This document shows positions 41,171-53,685 of a DNA stretch of 64,000 nucleotides, in pieces. The DNA is from Gulosibacter molinativorax. GTDB lineage: Bacteria > Actinomycetota > Actinomycetes > Actinomycetales > Microbacteriaceae. Every line of letters starts with the position of its first letter. The first letter of the stretch is position 1. The stretch is taken from positions 1-64,000 of the forward strand of contig NZ_CP028426.1 of NCBI RefSeq assembly GCF_003010915.2, read 5' to 3'. Below the pieces are notes generated by a model that was not told where the DNA came from, did no database searches, and saw only the letters and a list, made by a program, of their open reading frames with translations. Both the position numbers and the translations under genes were made by a program.

Positions 41171-43240
41171 TCACTCGCTATCGATGACCTCGTAGATCCG
41201 CATCGAGGGGCCGACCAGGCGCATCCGCTGACGCGGTGCCGCGATCGACATCGCATCGGTATCAATCTCCGAAACCCGATACGCGGCCGAGTCCCACAGC
41301 AGTCGGTAGCCGCCCACACCATCCACCTGGGGGAGGCGGAAGGGCGCCGGGTCGGTCACGCCGTGAATGATCACGAGCAGCTGGTCTGCCGTGCCATCCG
41401 ACAGCAGCGAGGATGCGATGAACTGCACCGAGCGGCTGGCCGGGGTCGTCCACTGCCAGTCGGCCATGTGCTGCCCGAACGCGTCGAACCACGAGAAGCG
41501 CGTAGCGTCCGGGATCGTCTCGGTCGTGTGGTTGTAATGACCGGGCCGCAACACCGGGTGATTGCGGCGGATCTCGATGAGGCGGCGCGTGTGCAGAATG
41601 GTCTGTTCCTGCGCCTCCGAGAGTTCCCAGTCGATCCAGCTGAACTCGCCGTTGTCCTGGTTATACGGATTGTTGTTGCCGTGCTGGGTGCGGGAGAGTT
41701 CGTCGCCCGCGGTCAGCATCGGCACGCCCGCAGAAATCAGCAGCGTCCCGATGAGGTTCCGGACGGTGAGTCGGCGCGCCTCCTGGATGCCCGCGTGTTC
41801 GGTTTCGCCCTCGAGGCCGAAGTTATAGGAGTGGTTGTTGTCTGTGCCGTCGCGCCCGAGCTCGTGGTTCATGAGGTTGTGCTTGACGTTGTAGGACACG
41901 AGGTCTCGGAGGGTAAAGCCATCGTGCGCGGTCACGAAGTTCACGGATGCGAGCGGGCCGCGGTCGTCCGTGAAGCGATTCGAGGAGCCTGCGATCGCGG
42001 TCGCGAGCTTGCCGATCGCCTCGCGGTGCTGACCGGTGACGCGAGCATGCGAGAAGCTTTCGACCCAGAAGCGGCGCAGTCGGTCGCGATACTCGTCGTT
42101 CCACTCGGACCACCCGGCGGGGAAGTGGCCGGTCTGCCAGCCGCCGATGCCCACATCCCACGGCTCCGCGATGATCTTCGACTTCTCGAGTATGGGATCG
42201 TTCACGATGGCGTGCAGCAGCGGATGGTCGGGCGTGTAGCCGTGCCCGCCGTCGCGGCCGAGCGTCACCGCGAGGTCGAATCGGAACCCGTCGATACCGA
42301 ACTCTTCCGTCCAGTACCGCAGCGAGTCGAGCACGAATCGCTGCGCGACCGGATGCGCCGTGTTCAGCGAATTGCCGCAACCGGTCACGTCGACGAGGTT
42401 GCCCGCCGGGTCCTGCCGGTAGTACGAGGCGCGGTCGATCCCGCGGAAGAGGACGGAGTCGCCTTCCGCGCCCTCGTCGGCCGTGTGGTTGTAGACGACG
42501 TCGAGCAACACCTCGATGCCAGCGGCGTGCAGCGTGCGCACCATCGACTTGAATTCGCGGGCGATGGCCTCCGGGCCAGCCGACTGGGCCGACTTCGTGG
42601 CGTAGTCGGCGTGCGGCGCGAAGAATCCGAGCGTGTTGTAGCCCCAGTAGTTCGTGAGTTCGTCACGACGGAGGTGCCGCTCACTGGTAAACGCCTGCAC
42701 CGGCAGCAGCTCGACCGCGGTGATGCCCAGGTTCGTGAGGTGCGCGACGACGTTTTCGTGGGCGAGGCCCGCGTACGTGCCGCGCAGCTCCTCGGGGACG
42801 AAATGCGCGAGCTTCGTGAGCCCCTTGAGGTGGGCCTCATAGATCACGGTGTCGCGCATCGGAGTGTGCGGATGCTTGTGCACGCCCCAATCGAACTCCT
42901 CCTCGCGAACCACCCGCGAGACCCAGAACGGTGATCGCGCGTCGCCAAGGTTCACGACATGGCGCGCGTAGGGATCGAGCGAAAGCCGCTTGGGATCGAA
43001 GCCGTGGTGCGGCCCGTGCGGGCCATCAATTCGCAGCGCGTAGTACGCGCCGGGAACGAGCACGCTCGATTCGACCTCCCAGACGTCGCCGGTTCGCGAC
43101 AGGGGAATCTCGTGCAGCACGGTTCGCTGTTCGGAAAGCAGCACGACCGTTACGGCCGTCGCGTTCTCCGAAAATACGCGCAGCCGCGGTTTACCAGAGT
43201 TCAACGTGATGCCAAGGGCACCGGTCTCGGGGGCGTCCAT
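41171..43240 (-). CDS. glgX: glycogen debranching enzyme GlgX
   Basis: GlgX hydrolyses alpha-1,6 branches in trimmed glycogen. The 689-residue protein has the CBM48 domain (1-130), then the GH13_11 barrel: IYEAHLKGLTKLAHFVPEEL, VLLDVVYNHTADEG, Asp in FGIDGFRFDLAVTLG, Glu in KIIAEPWDVGIGGWQ, and Asp in FVTAHDGFTLRDLVSYN. The later GTDNNHSYNFG and HGNNNPYNQDN segments are typical of GlgX. It is upstream of glgE with a 93-bp gap and divergent from the cysteine desulfurase; a TAGAAC box about 8 nt before the ATG is a possible -10. Confidence 0.96.
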   Translation of the reverse strand: MDAPETGALGITLNSGKPRLRVFSENATAVTVVLLSEQRTVLHEIPLSRTGDVWEVESSVLVPGAYYALRIDGPHGPHHGFDPKRLSLDPYARHVVNLGDARSPFWVSRVVREEEFDWGVHKHPHTPMRDTVIYEAHLKGLTKLAHFVPEELRGTYAGLAHENVVAHLTNLGITAVELLPVQAFTSERHLRRDELTNYWGYNTLGFFAPHADYATKSAQSAGPEAIAREFKSMVRTLHAAGIEVLLDVVYNHTADEGAEGDSVLFRGIDRASYYRQDPAGNLVDVTGCGNSLNTAHPVAQRFVLDSLRYWTEEFGIDGFRFDLAVTLGRDGGHGYTPDHPLLHAIVNDPILEKSKIIAEPWDVGIGGWQTGHFPAGWSEWNDEYRDRLRRFWVESFSHARVTGQHREAIGKLATAIAGSSNRFTDDRGPLASVNFVTAHDGFTLRDLVSYNVKHNLMNHELGRDGTDNNHSYNFGLEGETEHAGIQEARRLTVRNLIGTLLISAGVPMLTAGDELSRTQHGNNNPYNQDNGEFSWIDWELSEAQEQTILHTRRLIEIRRNHPVLRPGHYNHTTETIPDATRFSWFDAFGQHMADWQWTTPASRSVQFIASSLLSDGTADQLLVIIHGVTDPAPFRLPQVDGVGGYRLLWDSAAYRVSEIDTDAMSIAAPRQRMRLVGPSMRIYEVIDSE

Positions 43241-43319
43241 ACGCTCTCGTTCTATTGCTTGTGGATGAGCTTTGCAAGTTTACTGACCGGCGTTTCGTAA
43301 CGGTGAAACAATAGGTGTT

Positions 43320-44510
43320 ATGTCCGTATACCTCGACCACGCCGCCACGACTCCTTTGCATCCGGCGGCACGAGAAGCGTGGCTGCGCGCGACCTCCGAG
43401 GTCGGGAACCCCGCATCCATTCACGCCCACGGGCAGCGTTCTCGCGGCGAGCTCGAGGCCGCCCGCGAGCGCATCGCGCGCACGCTCGGCGCCCAGGCGA
43501 TCGAAACCGTGTTCACCTCCGGCGGCACCGAATCTAACAACCTCGCAATTAAGGGATTGTGGTGGGCGCGGAACCGCGGCGCATCTCGCCCCGTGATTTT
43601 GACGACGCGCACGGAGCACCATGCGACCCTCGACGCCGTCGAGTGGCTCGTCGCGAACGAGGGTGCCGAGGTCGAGTGGCTCGCGGTGGATGGGTCGGGT
43701 CTGATCGATCTTCCGGCGGCGGCTGCGGCGATCGCTCGCGTTGGCGATCGAGGAGCGCTCCTCACGACGCTGCACGGCAACAACGAGATCGGCACGTTGC
43801 AGCCGGTTCGCGAGCTCGCGCAGCTGTGCGAGGCCGAGGGAATTCCGATGCACGTTGACGCGGTGGCCTCCTACGGCCAGCTCCCGGTCTCACTGCGGGA
43901 CTGGGGCATTGCGGCGCTGAGCGTGTCGGCCCACAAAATCGGTGGGCCCGTCGGGGTGGGCGCGCTCGCGGTGTCGCGTCACGTCACGCCCGAGGCACTG
44001 CTGCACGGCGGCGGCCAGCAGCGAGGGATCCGCTCGGGAACCCAGGACGTCGGGGGAGTGCTTGCGTTCGCTGCCGTGGCGGAGACCTTCGAGGGCGGGG
44101 TGCTGCCGGGCACTGCGCAGCAGAGCGAGCTGCGGGATCGACTGATCGCCGGCATCCGCGATCGCATTCCGGATGGACAGCTGCACGGCCCGGAGCCCGG
44201 GCCACTTCGCCTGCCCCTCAACGCGCACTTCACGTTCCCCGGGTGCCAGGGCGACTCGCTCCTGTTCTTGCTCGACATGGCGGGCATCTCGGTCTCGACA
44301 GGCTCGGCCTGTCAGGCGGGCATCCCCGAGCCGAGCCACGTGCTGCTCGGCTGCGGGTTCGATGAGGCGACGGCCCGCGGTGCGCTGCGCTTCACGCTCG
44401 GCCACACGACCACCGCGGAGGACATCGGCCTCGTCCTCGAAGCCCTTCCTGCCGCGGTCGCGCAGGCAAAGAAGGCAGGACTGTCGAACCGGGCGGCGCC
44501 GCGCCACTAG
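43320..44510 (+). CDS. cysteine desulfurase (NifS/IscS family)
   Basis: A 396-residue pyridoxal-phosphate enzyme that takes sulfur from cysteine, here most likely feeding MnmA. It starts SVYLDHAATTPLHPAAREAW; TEHHATLDAVEWL carries the cofactor-stacking His, SVSAHKIGGPVGVGAL the PLP Lys (about 200), and ISVSTGSACQAGIPEPSHVL the catalytic Cys loop (about 325). Actinobacteria normally place this gene close to mnmA; here a permease gene, an IS630 element and an ABC exporter lie between. The start is ATG 43320, with a weak -10-like AACAAT ending 7 nt upstream. Confidence 0.95.
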   Translation: MSVYLDHAATTPLHPAAREAWLRATSEVGNPASIHAHGQRSRGELEAARERIARTLGAQAIETVFTSGGTESNNLAIKGLWWARNRGASRPVILTTRTEHHATLDAVEWLVANEGAEVEWLAVDGSGLIDLPAAAAAIARVGDRGALLTTLHGNNEIGTLQPVRELAQLCEAEGIPMHVDAVASYGQLPVSLRDWGIAALSVSAHKIGGPVGVGALAVSRHVTPEALLHGGGQQRGIRSGTQDVGGVLAFAAVAETFEGGVLPGTAQQSELRDRLIAGIRDRIPDGQLHGPEPGPLRLPLNAHFTFPGCQGDSLLFLLDMAGISVSTGSACQAGIPEPSHVLLGCGFDEATARGALRFTLGHTTTAEDIGLVLEALPAAVAQAKKAGLSNRAAPRH

Positions 44511-44554
44511 CATTACGCTTCGGACGCCGCGCGGCGCGGCGAAGAAGGAGCGAG

Positions 44555-45748
44555 ATGTTCAAGTGGAAACTGCATGGTAACGGGCGGACCGTCGAACCCG
44601 GCGCGGTGGTCGGCCCGAAGGAACGCCTGTCCTGGCCGATCACCATCGGCATCGGCGCGCAGCACGTGATCGCCATGTTCGGCGCGACCTTCCTCGTGCC
44701 GCTACTGACCGGTTTCCCGCCGTCGACGACGCTCCTCTTCTCGGGTATCGGCACGCTCCTCTTTCTCCTGATCACGCAGAACCGCGTGCCGAGCTACCTC
44801 GGTTCGAGCTTCGCGTTTATCGCGCCGATCGTCGCGGCGACGCAGTCGCACAGCATGGGCGTCGCGCTCGGCGCAGTGTTGATTACCGGTGTGCTCCTCG
44901 CGCTCGTGGGCCTGCTCGTGCAATTCACCGGCACCCGCTGGATTACGGTGCTCATGCCGCCGGTCGTGATGGGCTCGATCGTCGCGCTGATCGGCTTTAA
45001 CCTCGCACCGACGGCGTACGACAACTTTCAGCAGTCGACACCCACCGCGCTCGTGACGCTCTTCGCCGTCATTCTCTGCACGGCCCTGTTTCGCGGATTC
45101 CTCGGGCGGATCTCGGTGCTGCTCGGCGTCGTAATCGGCTACGCCTTCGCTGCAACACGCGGGGAGGTGGACCTGACGGCCTTCAACGAGGCGGCGTGGT
45201 TCGGGCTGCCCGAGTTCCACAGCCCCGAGTTCAACCTGTCGGTGCTGCCGATGTTCCTGCCGGTGGTGTTCGTGCTCATCGCCGAAAACGTCGGTCACGT
45301 GAAGTCGGTCGCCCAGATGACCGGAACCAACCTCGACAACATGATTGGCCGCACGCTTGCCTCGGACGGCATCGCGACGGCGCTCTCGGCGACCTTCGGC
45401 GGTTCCCCGACGACCACGTACGGCGAGAACATCGGTGTGATGAGCGCGACGCGCGTCTACTCCACCGCGGCCTACTGGGTCGCGGGCCTCGCGGCCATCG
45501 CACTGGCGATGAGCCCCAAGATCGGCGCGCTGATCTTCTCGATTCCCGCCGGCGTGCTCGGCGGTGTGACCTTCGTGCTATACGGCCTGATCGGCATCGT
45601 TGGCATCCGTATGTGGGTGGAATCGAAGGTCGACTTCTCGAGCGCGAAGAACCAGATGACCGCGGGGGTCGCGCTCGTGGTGGGTATCGCGAACGTCACG
45701 TGGGACTTCGGCGGCATCATCTTTAACGGCATCGCGCTAGTGTCCTGA
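44555..45748 (+). pseudogene. uraA: uracil permease (NCS2/UraA family), 3' end displaced by IS630
   Basis: NCS2 uracil:H+ symporter. The frame encodes 397 residues: SWPITIGIGAQHVIAMFGAT at the N-terminus, the conserved VLIAENVGHVKSVAQMTG (uracil-binding Glu) and GSPTTTYGENIGVM are intact. The last two residues and stop (VS*) come from the IS left end. The true C-terminus continues past the element at 46875-46985 in the same frame, so 36 residues (part of the last helix plus the tail) are lost. Rejoining the parts at the TA duplication restores an unbroken 431-residue permease. The truncated product may be partly or not functional. Confidence 0.93.
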
Positions 45749-46828
45749 TCCGTTAATTCGTTTCAGGTATTTGGCGATGGATTCGAGGATTTCCTCGGCG
45801 GTCTTGGTCCAGATGAACGGCTTCGGGTTCTCGTTCCACGCCTTCACCCAACCGCGGAGGTCTCTCTCGAGCGCTTGCACGCTGCGATGATCGGAACGCT
45901 GTAAAAGATCACGAGTAACTTCGGCGAAGAGCCGTTCAACCTGGTTGATCCATGACGAGTAAGTCGGCGTGAAGTGCATGTGAAACCGAGGGTGCTTGGC
46001 AAGCCACGCCTTAACGGTGGGGTGCTTGTGTGTGGAGTAGTTATCGCAGATCACATGCACGTCGAGGTGTTCGGGGACGTTCTTGTCGATCTTCTGGAGG
46101 AACTTCTTGAACTCGATCGAGCGATGCTTACGATGAATTGAGGAGATCACCGTCCCGTCAGCGACGTTCAGCGCGGCAAACAAACTCGTGGTGCCATGCC
46201 GGACATAGTCGTGTGAGCGCCGTTCGGGGACTCCCGGCATCATCGGGAACGCCGGTTGCGAGCGGGCCAAAGCCTGCACCTGACTTTTCTCATCCACACT
46301 GAGCACCACCGCCGACTCGGGTGGGTTCAGATAGAGGCCAACAATGTCGTAGACCTTCTCAGTAAACAGCGGGTCGTTGGAGAGCTTGAACCCTTCCTCC
46401 AGGTGGGGCTTCAACCCGAATGCCTTCCAGATCCGCCCCACTGTCGATTTCGACAGCCCCGACTTTTCCGCCATCTTCGCCCGTGACCAGTGCGTCGCGT
46501 TCTGCGGCGTCGATTCCAGCGTGTCGATGACCACCTGTTCCACACGGTCCACACTGATCAGCGCGGGGCGACCCGGCCGCGGATCGTCAACGAGCCCGTC
46601 CAGCCGCCGCTCCAGAAACCGCGAACGCCACTTGCGCACCGTCGGTAACGACACCGCCATACGATTGGCCACCTCGGAATTCGAAGCCCCAGTCGCGCAT
46701 TCCAACACGATCCGAGAACGCAACGCGAGATCCTGCGCTGACTTCCGGCGACGCACCCACCGTTCCAGTTGGTCACGCTCAGTTTCAGAGAGCTTCAGTT
46801 CGGGAAGAGAAGGTCCACGTGTTGCCAT
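45737..46828 (-). CDS. IS630-family transposase
   Basis: A 363-residue transposase. N-terminal helix-turn-helix regions (ATGASNSEVANRMAVSLPTV, then KMAEKSGLSKSTVGRIWKAF), then the DDE domain: Asp in VVLSVDEKSQVQAL, Asp in HVICDNYSTHKHP and Glu in YSSWINQVERLFAEV. The frame is intact. Its stop codon TAG is not part of the element: it is made by the target TA plus the adjacent host base (45737-45739). Confidence 0.93.
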   Translation of the reverse strand: MATRGPSLPELKLSETERDQLERWVRRRKSAQDLALRSRIVLECATGASNSEVANRMAVSLPTVRKWRSRFLERRLDGLVDDPRPGRPALISVDRVEQVVIDTLESTPQNATHWSRAKMAEKSGLSKSTVGRIWKAFGLKPHLEEGFKLSNDPLFTEKVYDIVGLYLNPPESAVVLSVDEKSQVQALARSQPAFPMMPGVPERRSHDYVRHGTTSLFAALNVADGTVISSIHRKHRSIEFKKFLQKIDKNVPEHLDVHVICDNYSTHKHPTVKAWLAKHPRFHMHFTPTYSSWINQVERLFAEVTRDLLQRSDHRSVQALERDLRGWVKAWNENPKPFIWTKTAEEILESIAKYLKRINGSGH

Positions 46829-46872
46829 ACTCCATTCTACAAAACTAGCAACGAATTAACGGTGCAACACAC
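45740..46872 (-). mobile_element. IS630-family insertion sequence, 1133 bp, TA target duplication
   Basis: Terminal inverted repeats of 23 bp (45740-45762 and 46850-46872) match at 19 positions and share CCGTTAATTCGTT. TA dinucleotides flank both ends (45738-45739 and 46873-46874), the hallmark of IS630/Tc1 insertion. The host frame of the uracil permease resumes exactly after the right TA. Confidence 0.94.
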
Positions 46873-46874
46873 TA

Positions 46875-46985
46875 GGCACCCTCGCGGCGCTCGTGATCTA
46901 CCACCTGATGGACCAGATCGGCCGGTTGACCGGCACCGAGCCTCGAGTGGAACAGGCGGCGCAGACCGTAGAGTCGTCCTCATGA
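46875..46985 (+). pseudogene. uraA: displaced 3' end of the uracil permease gene
   Basis: Thirty-six codons plus TGA that continue the permease frame: GTLAALVIYHLMDQIGRLTG at the start, ending [12 protein letters not shown]. The TGA overlaps the ATG of the downstream ABC gene (ATGA), indicating that the ancestral permease and ABC genes were translationally adjacent. Confidence 0.9.
46969..46974 (+). promoter_or_regulatory. -10 box TAGAGT of the ABC transporter gene
   Basis: Ends 7 nt before ATG 46982, inside the permease remnant, so the ABC gene keeps its own promoter despite the upstream insertion. Confidence 0.5.
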
Positions 46986-48868
46986 GCATGATGCCACCCG
47001 GCGCGGGCGGCGGTCGCGGCGGCGGCCGTCCGCCAGCCTTCCGCGATGAGTCCGAACTGCGCTCCCAGAACTCCGAGGCACCCGAGGTCGAGAACCTGTG
47101 GCGCAAGATCGGGGCGCTCTTTACGCCGTATCGCGGCGAGCTGCTGCTCTCGCTCGTGCTCGTGCTCGTCACCGCGGCGCTCGGGGTCCTGCCCGCGCTG
47201 CTGACCCAGCAGGCCTTCGACCGGGGCCTGTTCCCGGTCGGTGGCGGCGGACCGAACCTGGTCGCGCTGTGGTGGGTCCTCGCCGCGATGGTCGCCGTGC
47301 TCATCCTCAACTCGGGCCTGTCGATCTGGCAGAGCTGGCTGACCGCGCTGATCGGCAACAGCGTCACTGCCGACCTGCGCATCCGTCTCTTCGACAAGCT
47401 GCAGCAGATGGAGCTCGCGTTCTTCGCGCGCACTAAGACCGGCGAAATCCAGTCGCGGCTGCAGAACGACGTGGGTGGCGTGGCCACCACGCTGCAGAAC
47501 ACGTTCACCTCGGTGATCGGCAACGTCGTCGCGACGATCGCGTCGATCGCGGCGATGTTCGTGCTGAACTGGCAGCTCGCGATCCTGTCGCTCATCATCA
47601 TGCCGCCGCTCGTCGCGATGCAGCGACGCGTCGGGCAGCGTCGCGCGCGGGTCGCGACGAAGACCCAGCAGTCGCTCGCCGACATGACGGCGATGACGCA
47701 GGAATCGCTCTCGGTCTCGGGCATCCTGCTGACCAAGACGCTCGGCCGCGAGGAATCCTCGCTCGACCAGTACCGCGTCGCGAACCGCGAGCAAGTTCGC
47801 CTGCAGCGGCAGCTCGCGATGATGGGCCAGTGGTTCTTCGGATTCATGCGCGTCGTGATGGGGCTCGTGCCCGTGGTGATCTACCTCGTCGCCGGTTTTC
47901 TCATCGCGGGCGGCACCGGCCTCACCGCGGGCACCATCGTCGCGTTCACGTCGGTGAACAGCCAGATGACCCGGCCGCTCACCGGCCTCATGCGCACCGG
48001 GCTCGAGATTCAGACCTCGAAGGCGCTCTTCGCGCGCATCTTCGAGTACCTGGGTCTCAAGCCCGCGATCGAGGATTCGGAAGAGCCCAAGGCACCGAAC
48101 CCCGATCGCGCCGGCGAGGTGGAATTCGACCACGTCTCGTTCCGCTATCCGGACCAGTCGAAGGACGAACCGGCGACGCTGAGCGACGTGAGCTTCACCG
48201 TGCACGCGGGCGAGATGGCCGCGTTCGTCGGGCCGTCCGGCGCGGGCAAGTCCACGATCAGCTACCTCGCGGCCCGGCTCTATGACGCGACCGAGGGCAC
48301 GGTGCGGTTCGCGGGGGTGGATGTGCGGGACCTCCGTCGCAGCGAAATCATGCGCCACATCGGGCTGGTGAGCCAAGAGTCCTACCTCGTGCACGCGACG
48401 ATCGCCGAGAACCTGCGCCTCGCGAAACCCGAGGCCTCGATGAGCGAGCTCGAGGAAGCCTGTCGCAAGGCGAGCATCCACGAGCAGATCATGAGCTTCC
48501 CGAACGGCTACGAGACCATCGTGGGCGAGCGCGGCTACCGGCTCTCCGGCGGCGAGAAGCAGCGCATCGCGATCGCGCGAGTCCTCCTCAAGGATCCGCC
48601 CGTGCTCATCCTCGACGAGGCGACGAGCGCGCTCGACACCGTGAGCGAGCGCCACGTCCAGGAGGCGATCGACGAGGCGAGCCGCGGCCGCACCGTCATC
48701 TCGATCGCACACCGGCTGTCGACCATCCGGCATGCGGACGTGATTCACGTGCTCGATCGCGGCCGCATCGTCGAACGCGGTACGCACGAGGAGCTCCTCG
48801 GGCTCGGGGGCCACTACGCCGATCTCTACCGGGAGCAGGACCCCTTGACGGATTCGGCTCACGAGTAG
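46982..48868 (+). CDS. ABC transporter, fused membrane and ATPase domains (multidrug/lipid exporter type)
   Basis: A 628-residue half-exporter. A Gly/Arg-rich N-terminus precedes six membrane helices (about 50-330, with [20 protein letters not shown] first and the coupling segment [20 protein letters not shown]). The ATPase domain has Walker [20 protein letters not shown] (about 420), Q-loop [20 protein letters not shown], signature [17 protein letters not shown] and Walker [13 protein letters not shown]. It should work as a homodimer; the substrate is not predictable. The upstream open frame from 46769 crosses the IS end and is not native. Confidence 0.93.
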   Translation: MSMMPPGAGGGRGGGRPPAFRDESELRSQNSEAPEVENLWRKIGALFTPYRGELLLSLVLVLVTAALGVLPALLTQQAFDRGLFPVGGGGPNLVALWWVLAAMVAVLILNSGLSIWQSWLTALIGNSVTADLRIRLFDKLQQMELAFFARTKTGEIQSRLQNDVGGVATTLQNTFTSVIGNVVATIASIAAMFVLNWQLAILSLIIMPPLVAMQRRVGQRRARVATKTQQSLADMTAMTQESLSVSGILLTKTLGREESSLDQYRVANREQVRLQRQLAMMGQWFFGFMRVVMGLVPVVIYLVAGFLIAGGTGLTAGTIVAFTSVNSQMTRPLTGLMRTGLEIQTSKALFARIFEYLGLKPAIEDSEEPKAPNPDRAGEVEFDHVSFRYPDQSKDEPATLSDVSFTVHAGEMAAFVGPSGAGKSTISYLAARLYDATEGTVRFAGVDVRDLRRSEIMRHIGLVSQESYLVHATIAENLRLAKPEASMSELEEACRKASIHEQIMSFPNGYETIVGERGYRLSGGEKQRIAIARVLLKDPPVLILDEATSALDTVSERHVQEAIDEASRGRTVISIAHRLSTIRHADVIHVLDRGRIVERGTHEELLGLGGHYADLYREQDPLTDSAHE

Positions 48869-48871
48869 AAT
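48866..48871 (+). promoter_or_regulatory. promoter of mnmA: TTGACG (48845-48850) and TAGAAT
   Basis: TAGAAT ends 7 nt before ATG 48879; TTGACG lies 15 nt upstream, inside the end of the ABC gene. Confidence 0.55.
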
Positions 48872-48878
48872 CGAGGGC

Positions 48879-50027
48879 ATGAAGGTACTAGCAGCAATGA
48901 GCGGCGGGGTCGATTCCTCCGTCGCAGCAGCGAGGGCGGTGGACGCCGGGCACGACGTGGTTGGCGTACATCTCGCACTCTCGCGTGCGGGTGGCACGCT
49001 GCGGGCCGGTTCGCGGGGATGCTGCACGATCGAGGACGCGATGGATGCACGGCGCGTCGCCGACGAGCTCGGCATCCCGTTCTATGTATGGGACTTCTCG
49101 GAGCGATTCCGCCTCGACGTCGTCGATGACTTCATCGCCGAGTACGAGCAGGGACGCACGCCGAACCCGTGCCTGCGGTGCAATGAGAAGATCAAGTTTG
49201 CCGCCCTCCTCGACAAGGCGATCGACCTCGGCTTCGACCAGGTCGTCACCGGGCACTACGCCCACATCATCGACCGCGAGGACGGCGTGCGCGAGCTGCA
49301 CCGCGCGAGCGAAGAATCGAAGGACCAGTCGTACGTGCTCGGTGTGCTCACCGAGCAGCAGCTGGCGTACTGTTCCTTCCCGCTCGGGGAAACGCCCTCG
49401 AAGGAACTCGTGCGAGCCGAGGCCGAGCACCGAGGCTTCGTCACCGCGAACAAGCCCGACAGCTACGACATCTGCTTCATCCCGGACGGCGACACGAAGA
49501 CCTGGCTCGGGGGACACATCCCGATGCGCCCGGGCGCGATCGTCGACCGCGATGGCGAGCAGCTCGGCGAACACGATGGCGCCGTGGGCTTCACGATTGG
49601 TCAGCGAAAGGGCCTGAAGCTTGGCCAGCCCGCCGCTGACGGCAAGCCCCGGTTCGTCCTTGGCACCGACCCCGCGAGCAACACCGTGGTGGTTGGGCCC
49701 AAGGAGGCGCTCGCGATCGGCGAGATTTCCGGGCAGCGCTGGACGTGGGCCGGGCCGAAGCCGAACATGGACCAGTTCCGTTGCGACGTGCAGATTCGCG
49801 CGCACGGCGAGACCGTGCCGGGCGAGTGCATCATCCGCGCTGCCGACACGGCGACCCGACCGGACGCGACCGAGCCCGGCATTGAGATCGCGGTGCGGGT
49901 CGATGAGCCACTGGTCGGCGTCGCGCCGGGCCAGACCGCGGTGATCTACGACGGCACCCGCGTCGTCGGCCAATTCACGATCGACCGCGCGACTTCCCAA
50001 CTTGATATCGCAGCGCTCGCTGCCTAG
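48879..50027 (+). CDS. mnmA: tRNA-specific 2-thiouridylase MnmA
   Basis: MnmA thiolates U34 of Lys, Glu and Gln tRNAs with sulfur from a cysteine desulfurase. The 382-residue protein begins [20 protein letters not shown] (PP-loop). The catalytic cysteines are in [20 protein letters not shown] (about 102) and [16 protein letters not shown] (about 200). The central domain carries [13 protein letters not shown] and the C-terminal beta-barrel the closing part. The sulfur donor is most likely the desulfurase encoded at 43320. Confidence 0.97.
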   Translation: MKVLAAMSGGVDSSVAAARAVDAGHDVVGVHLALSRAGGTLRAGSRGCCTIEDAMDARRVADELGIPFYVWDFSERFRLDVVDDFIAEYEQGRTPNPCLRCNEKIKFAALLDKAIDLGFDQVVTGHYAHIIDREDGVRELHRASEESKDQSYVLGVLTEQQLAYCSFPLGETPSKELVRAEAEHRGFVTANKPDSYDICFIPDGDTKTWLGGHIPMRPGAIVDRDGEQLGEHDGAVGFTIGQRKGLKLGQPAADGKPRFVLGTDPASNTVVVGPKEALAIGEISGQRWTWAGPKPNMDQFRCDVQIRAHGETVPGECIIRAADTATRPDATEPGIEIAVRVDEPLVGVAPGQTAVIYDGTRVVGQFTIDRATSQLDIAALAA

Positions 50028-50035
50028 GAGACTCC

Positions 50036-52809
<2,774 letters not shown>

Positions 52810-52934
52810 GCATTCGGGCCGAAACTTTATATCGATTTGCATACAGCATCGATTTCCACTTCGCTTTGCGACGGGACCTCGTTACGCTGTTTCGGTGATT
52901 CTTCCCCCGGAATCCCATCATCTCTAGGAGCTCT

Positions 52935-53639
52935 ATGATCAGTGAACACTTGCGCGATTTAGCCGCAATGTCACTGTTCTCGCATGTCCATGCGGAAACG
53001 GAAATGACGGCGCTGACGCTCGACTCGCAGTGGCAGGTCGACCTCGACAACGCAACCGTCACGTTCATCAAAGACTCGGAAACCTTCACTTACCCCGTTC
53101 AACTCATTGGCTCGATCGCCCAGTCCGCTGGCACGTGGATGTGGGGCTGGCAGAGCTCACACGAGGATCGCCTGCCCGGAAAGGCGTTGCAGCTCGCGAA
53201 GCTCGTGCACGATCGCGGCGTCTCCCTCGACATTCCCGAACTCAAGACCCCGGTGATCACCCTCTCGGACACACCGTCGCTCGTCCTGCGCCTCGCGGCC
53301 GAGGCACTCGGCGGTGGCTTCCACACGCTGACGGTGGATGCGGGACGCGGCCTCACCCTCCTGTTCGCGGTGGACATGGGCCCGCTGCGGCCGCTGTCGG
53401 GGCAAGAACTCGTCGACGTGACGATGCAGGGCGCCGACCTCGGCGTCACCGAGAACCACTTGGATGCGCTCGAGTGCTACGCCCGACACGTCGGGCTCGA
53501 CTACTCCGTCACCTCCCACGACCCGCTCACCGCGGCGATCGGGAGCCAAGCGGGTGGCATCGAAATCGAAACGGATGAGAGCGGCCGCCTCGTGAGTCTG
53601 CGTGAGCAGCCCGTCAAGGTCCAGCGCCGCGCAAGCTAG
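52935..53639 (+). CDS. conserved hypothetical protein, DUF6882-like
   Basis: A 234-residue soluble protein of unknown function. AGGAG lies 5 nt before the ATG. The N-terminal part has TWMWGWQSSHEDRLPGKALQ (about 55-75), an aromatic pattern that recalls DUF6882 proteins, followed by an alpha/beta region. No signal peptide, membrane helix or catalytic motif is evident. It lies between ligA and gatC. The 125-bp gap before it carries a possible -10 TACGCT (about 52885) with TTTGCG upstream. Confidence 0.65.
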   Translation: MISEHLRDLAAMSLFSHVHAETEMTALTLDSQWQVDLDNATVTFIKDSETFTYPVQLIGSIAQSAGTWMWGWQSSHEDRLPGKALQLAKLVHDRGVSLDIPELKTPVITLSDTPSLVLRLAAEALGGGFHTLTVDAGRGLTLLFAVDMGPLRPLSGQELVDVTMQGADLGVTENHLDALECYARHVGLDYSVTSHDPLTAAIGSQAGGIEIETDESGRLVSLREQPVKVQRRAS

Positions 53640-53643
53640 CAAC

Positions 53644-53649
53644 TAGACT
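53644..53649 (+). promoter_or_regulatory. -10 box TAGACT of gatCAB
   Basis: Predicts a start near 53656, about 30 nt before the gatC ATG, leaving room for the CGGAG ribosome site. An in-frame GTG at 53653 is too close to the box to be preferred. Confidence 0.5.
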
Positions 53650-53685
53650 GGCGTGCGTCGTATTCGCATTCGAAGACGGAGCACT

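Noticed and set aside
46769..46981. N-terminal extension of the ABC transporter frame by 71 codons
   Set aside because: It begins inside the IS630 end and crosses the permease remnant in another frame; the ATG at 46982 has a -10 box and overlaps the ancestral permease stop.
46898..49075. Minus-strand open frame of 725 codons opposite the ABC transporter and mnmA
   Set aside because: It crosses two well-defined plus-strand genes and shows the His/Arg/Glu-rich composition typical of antisense frames in GC-rich DNA.
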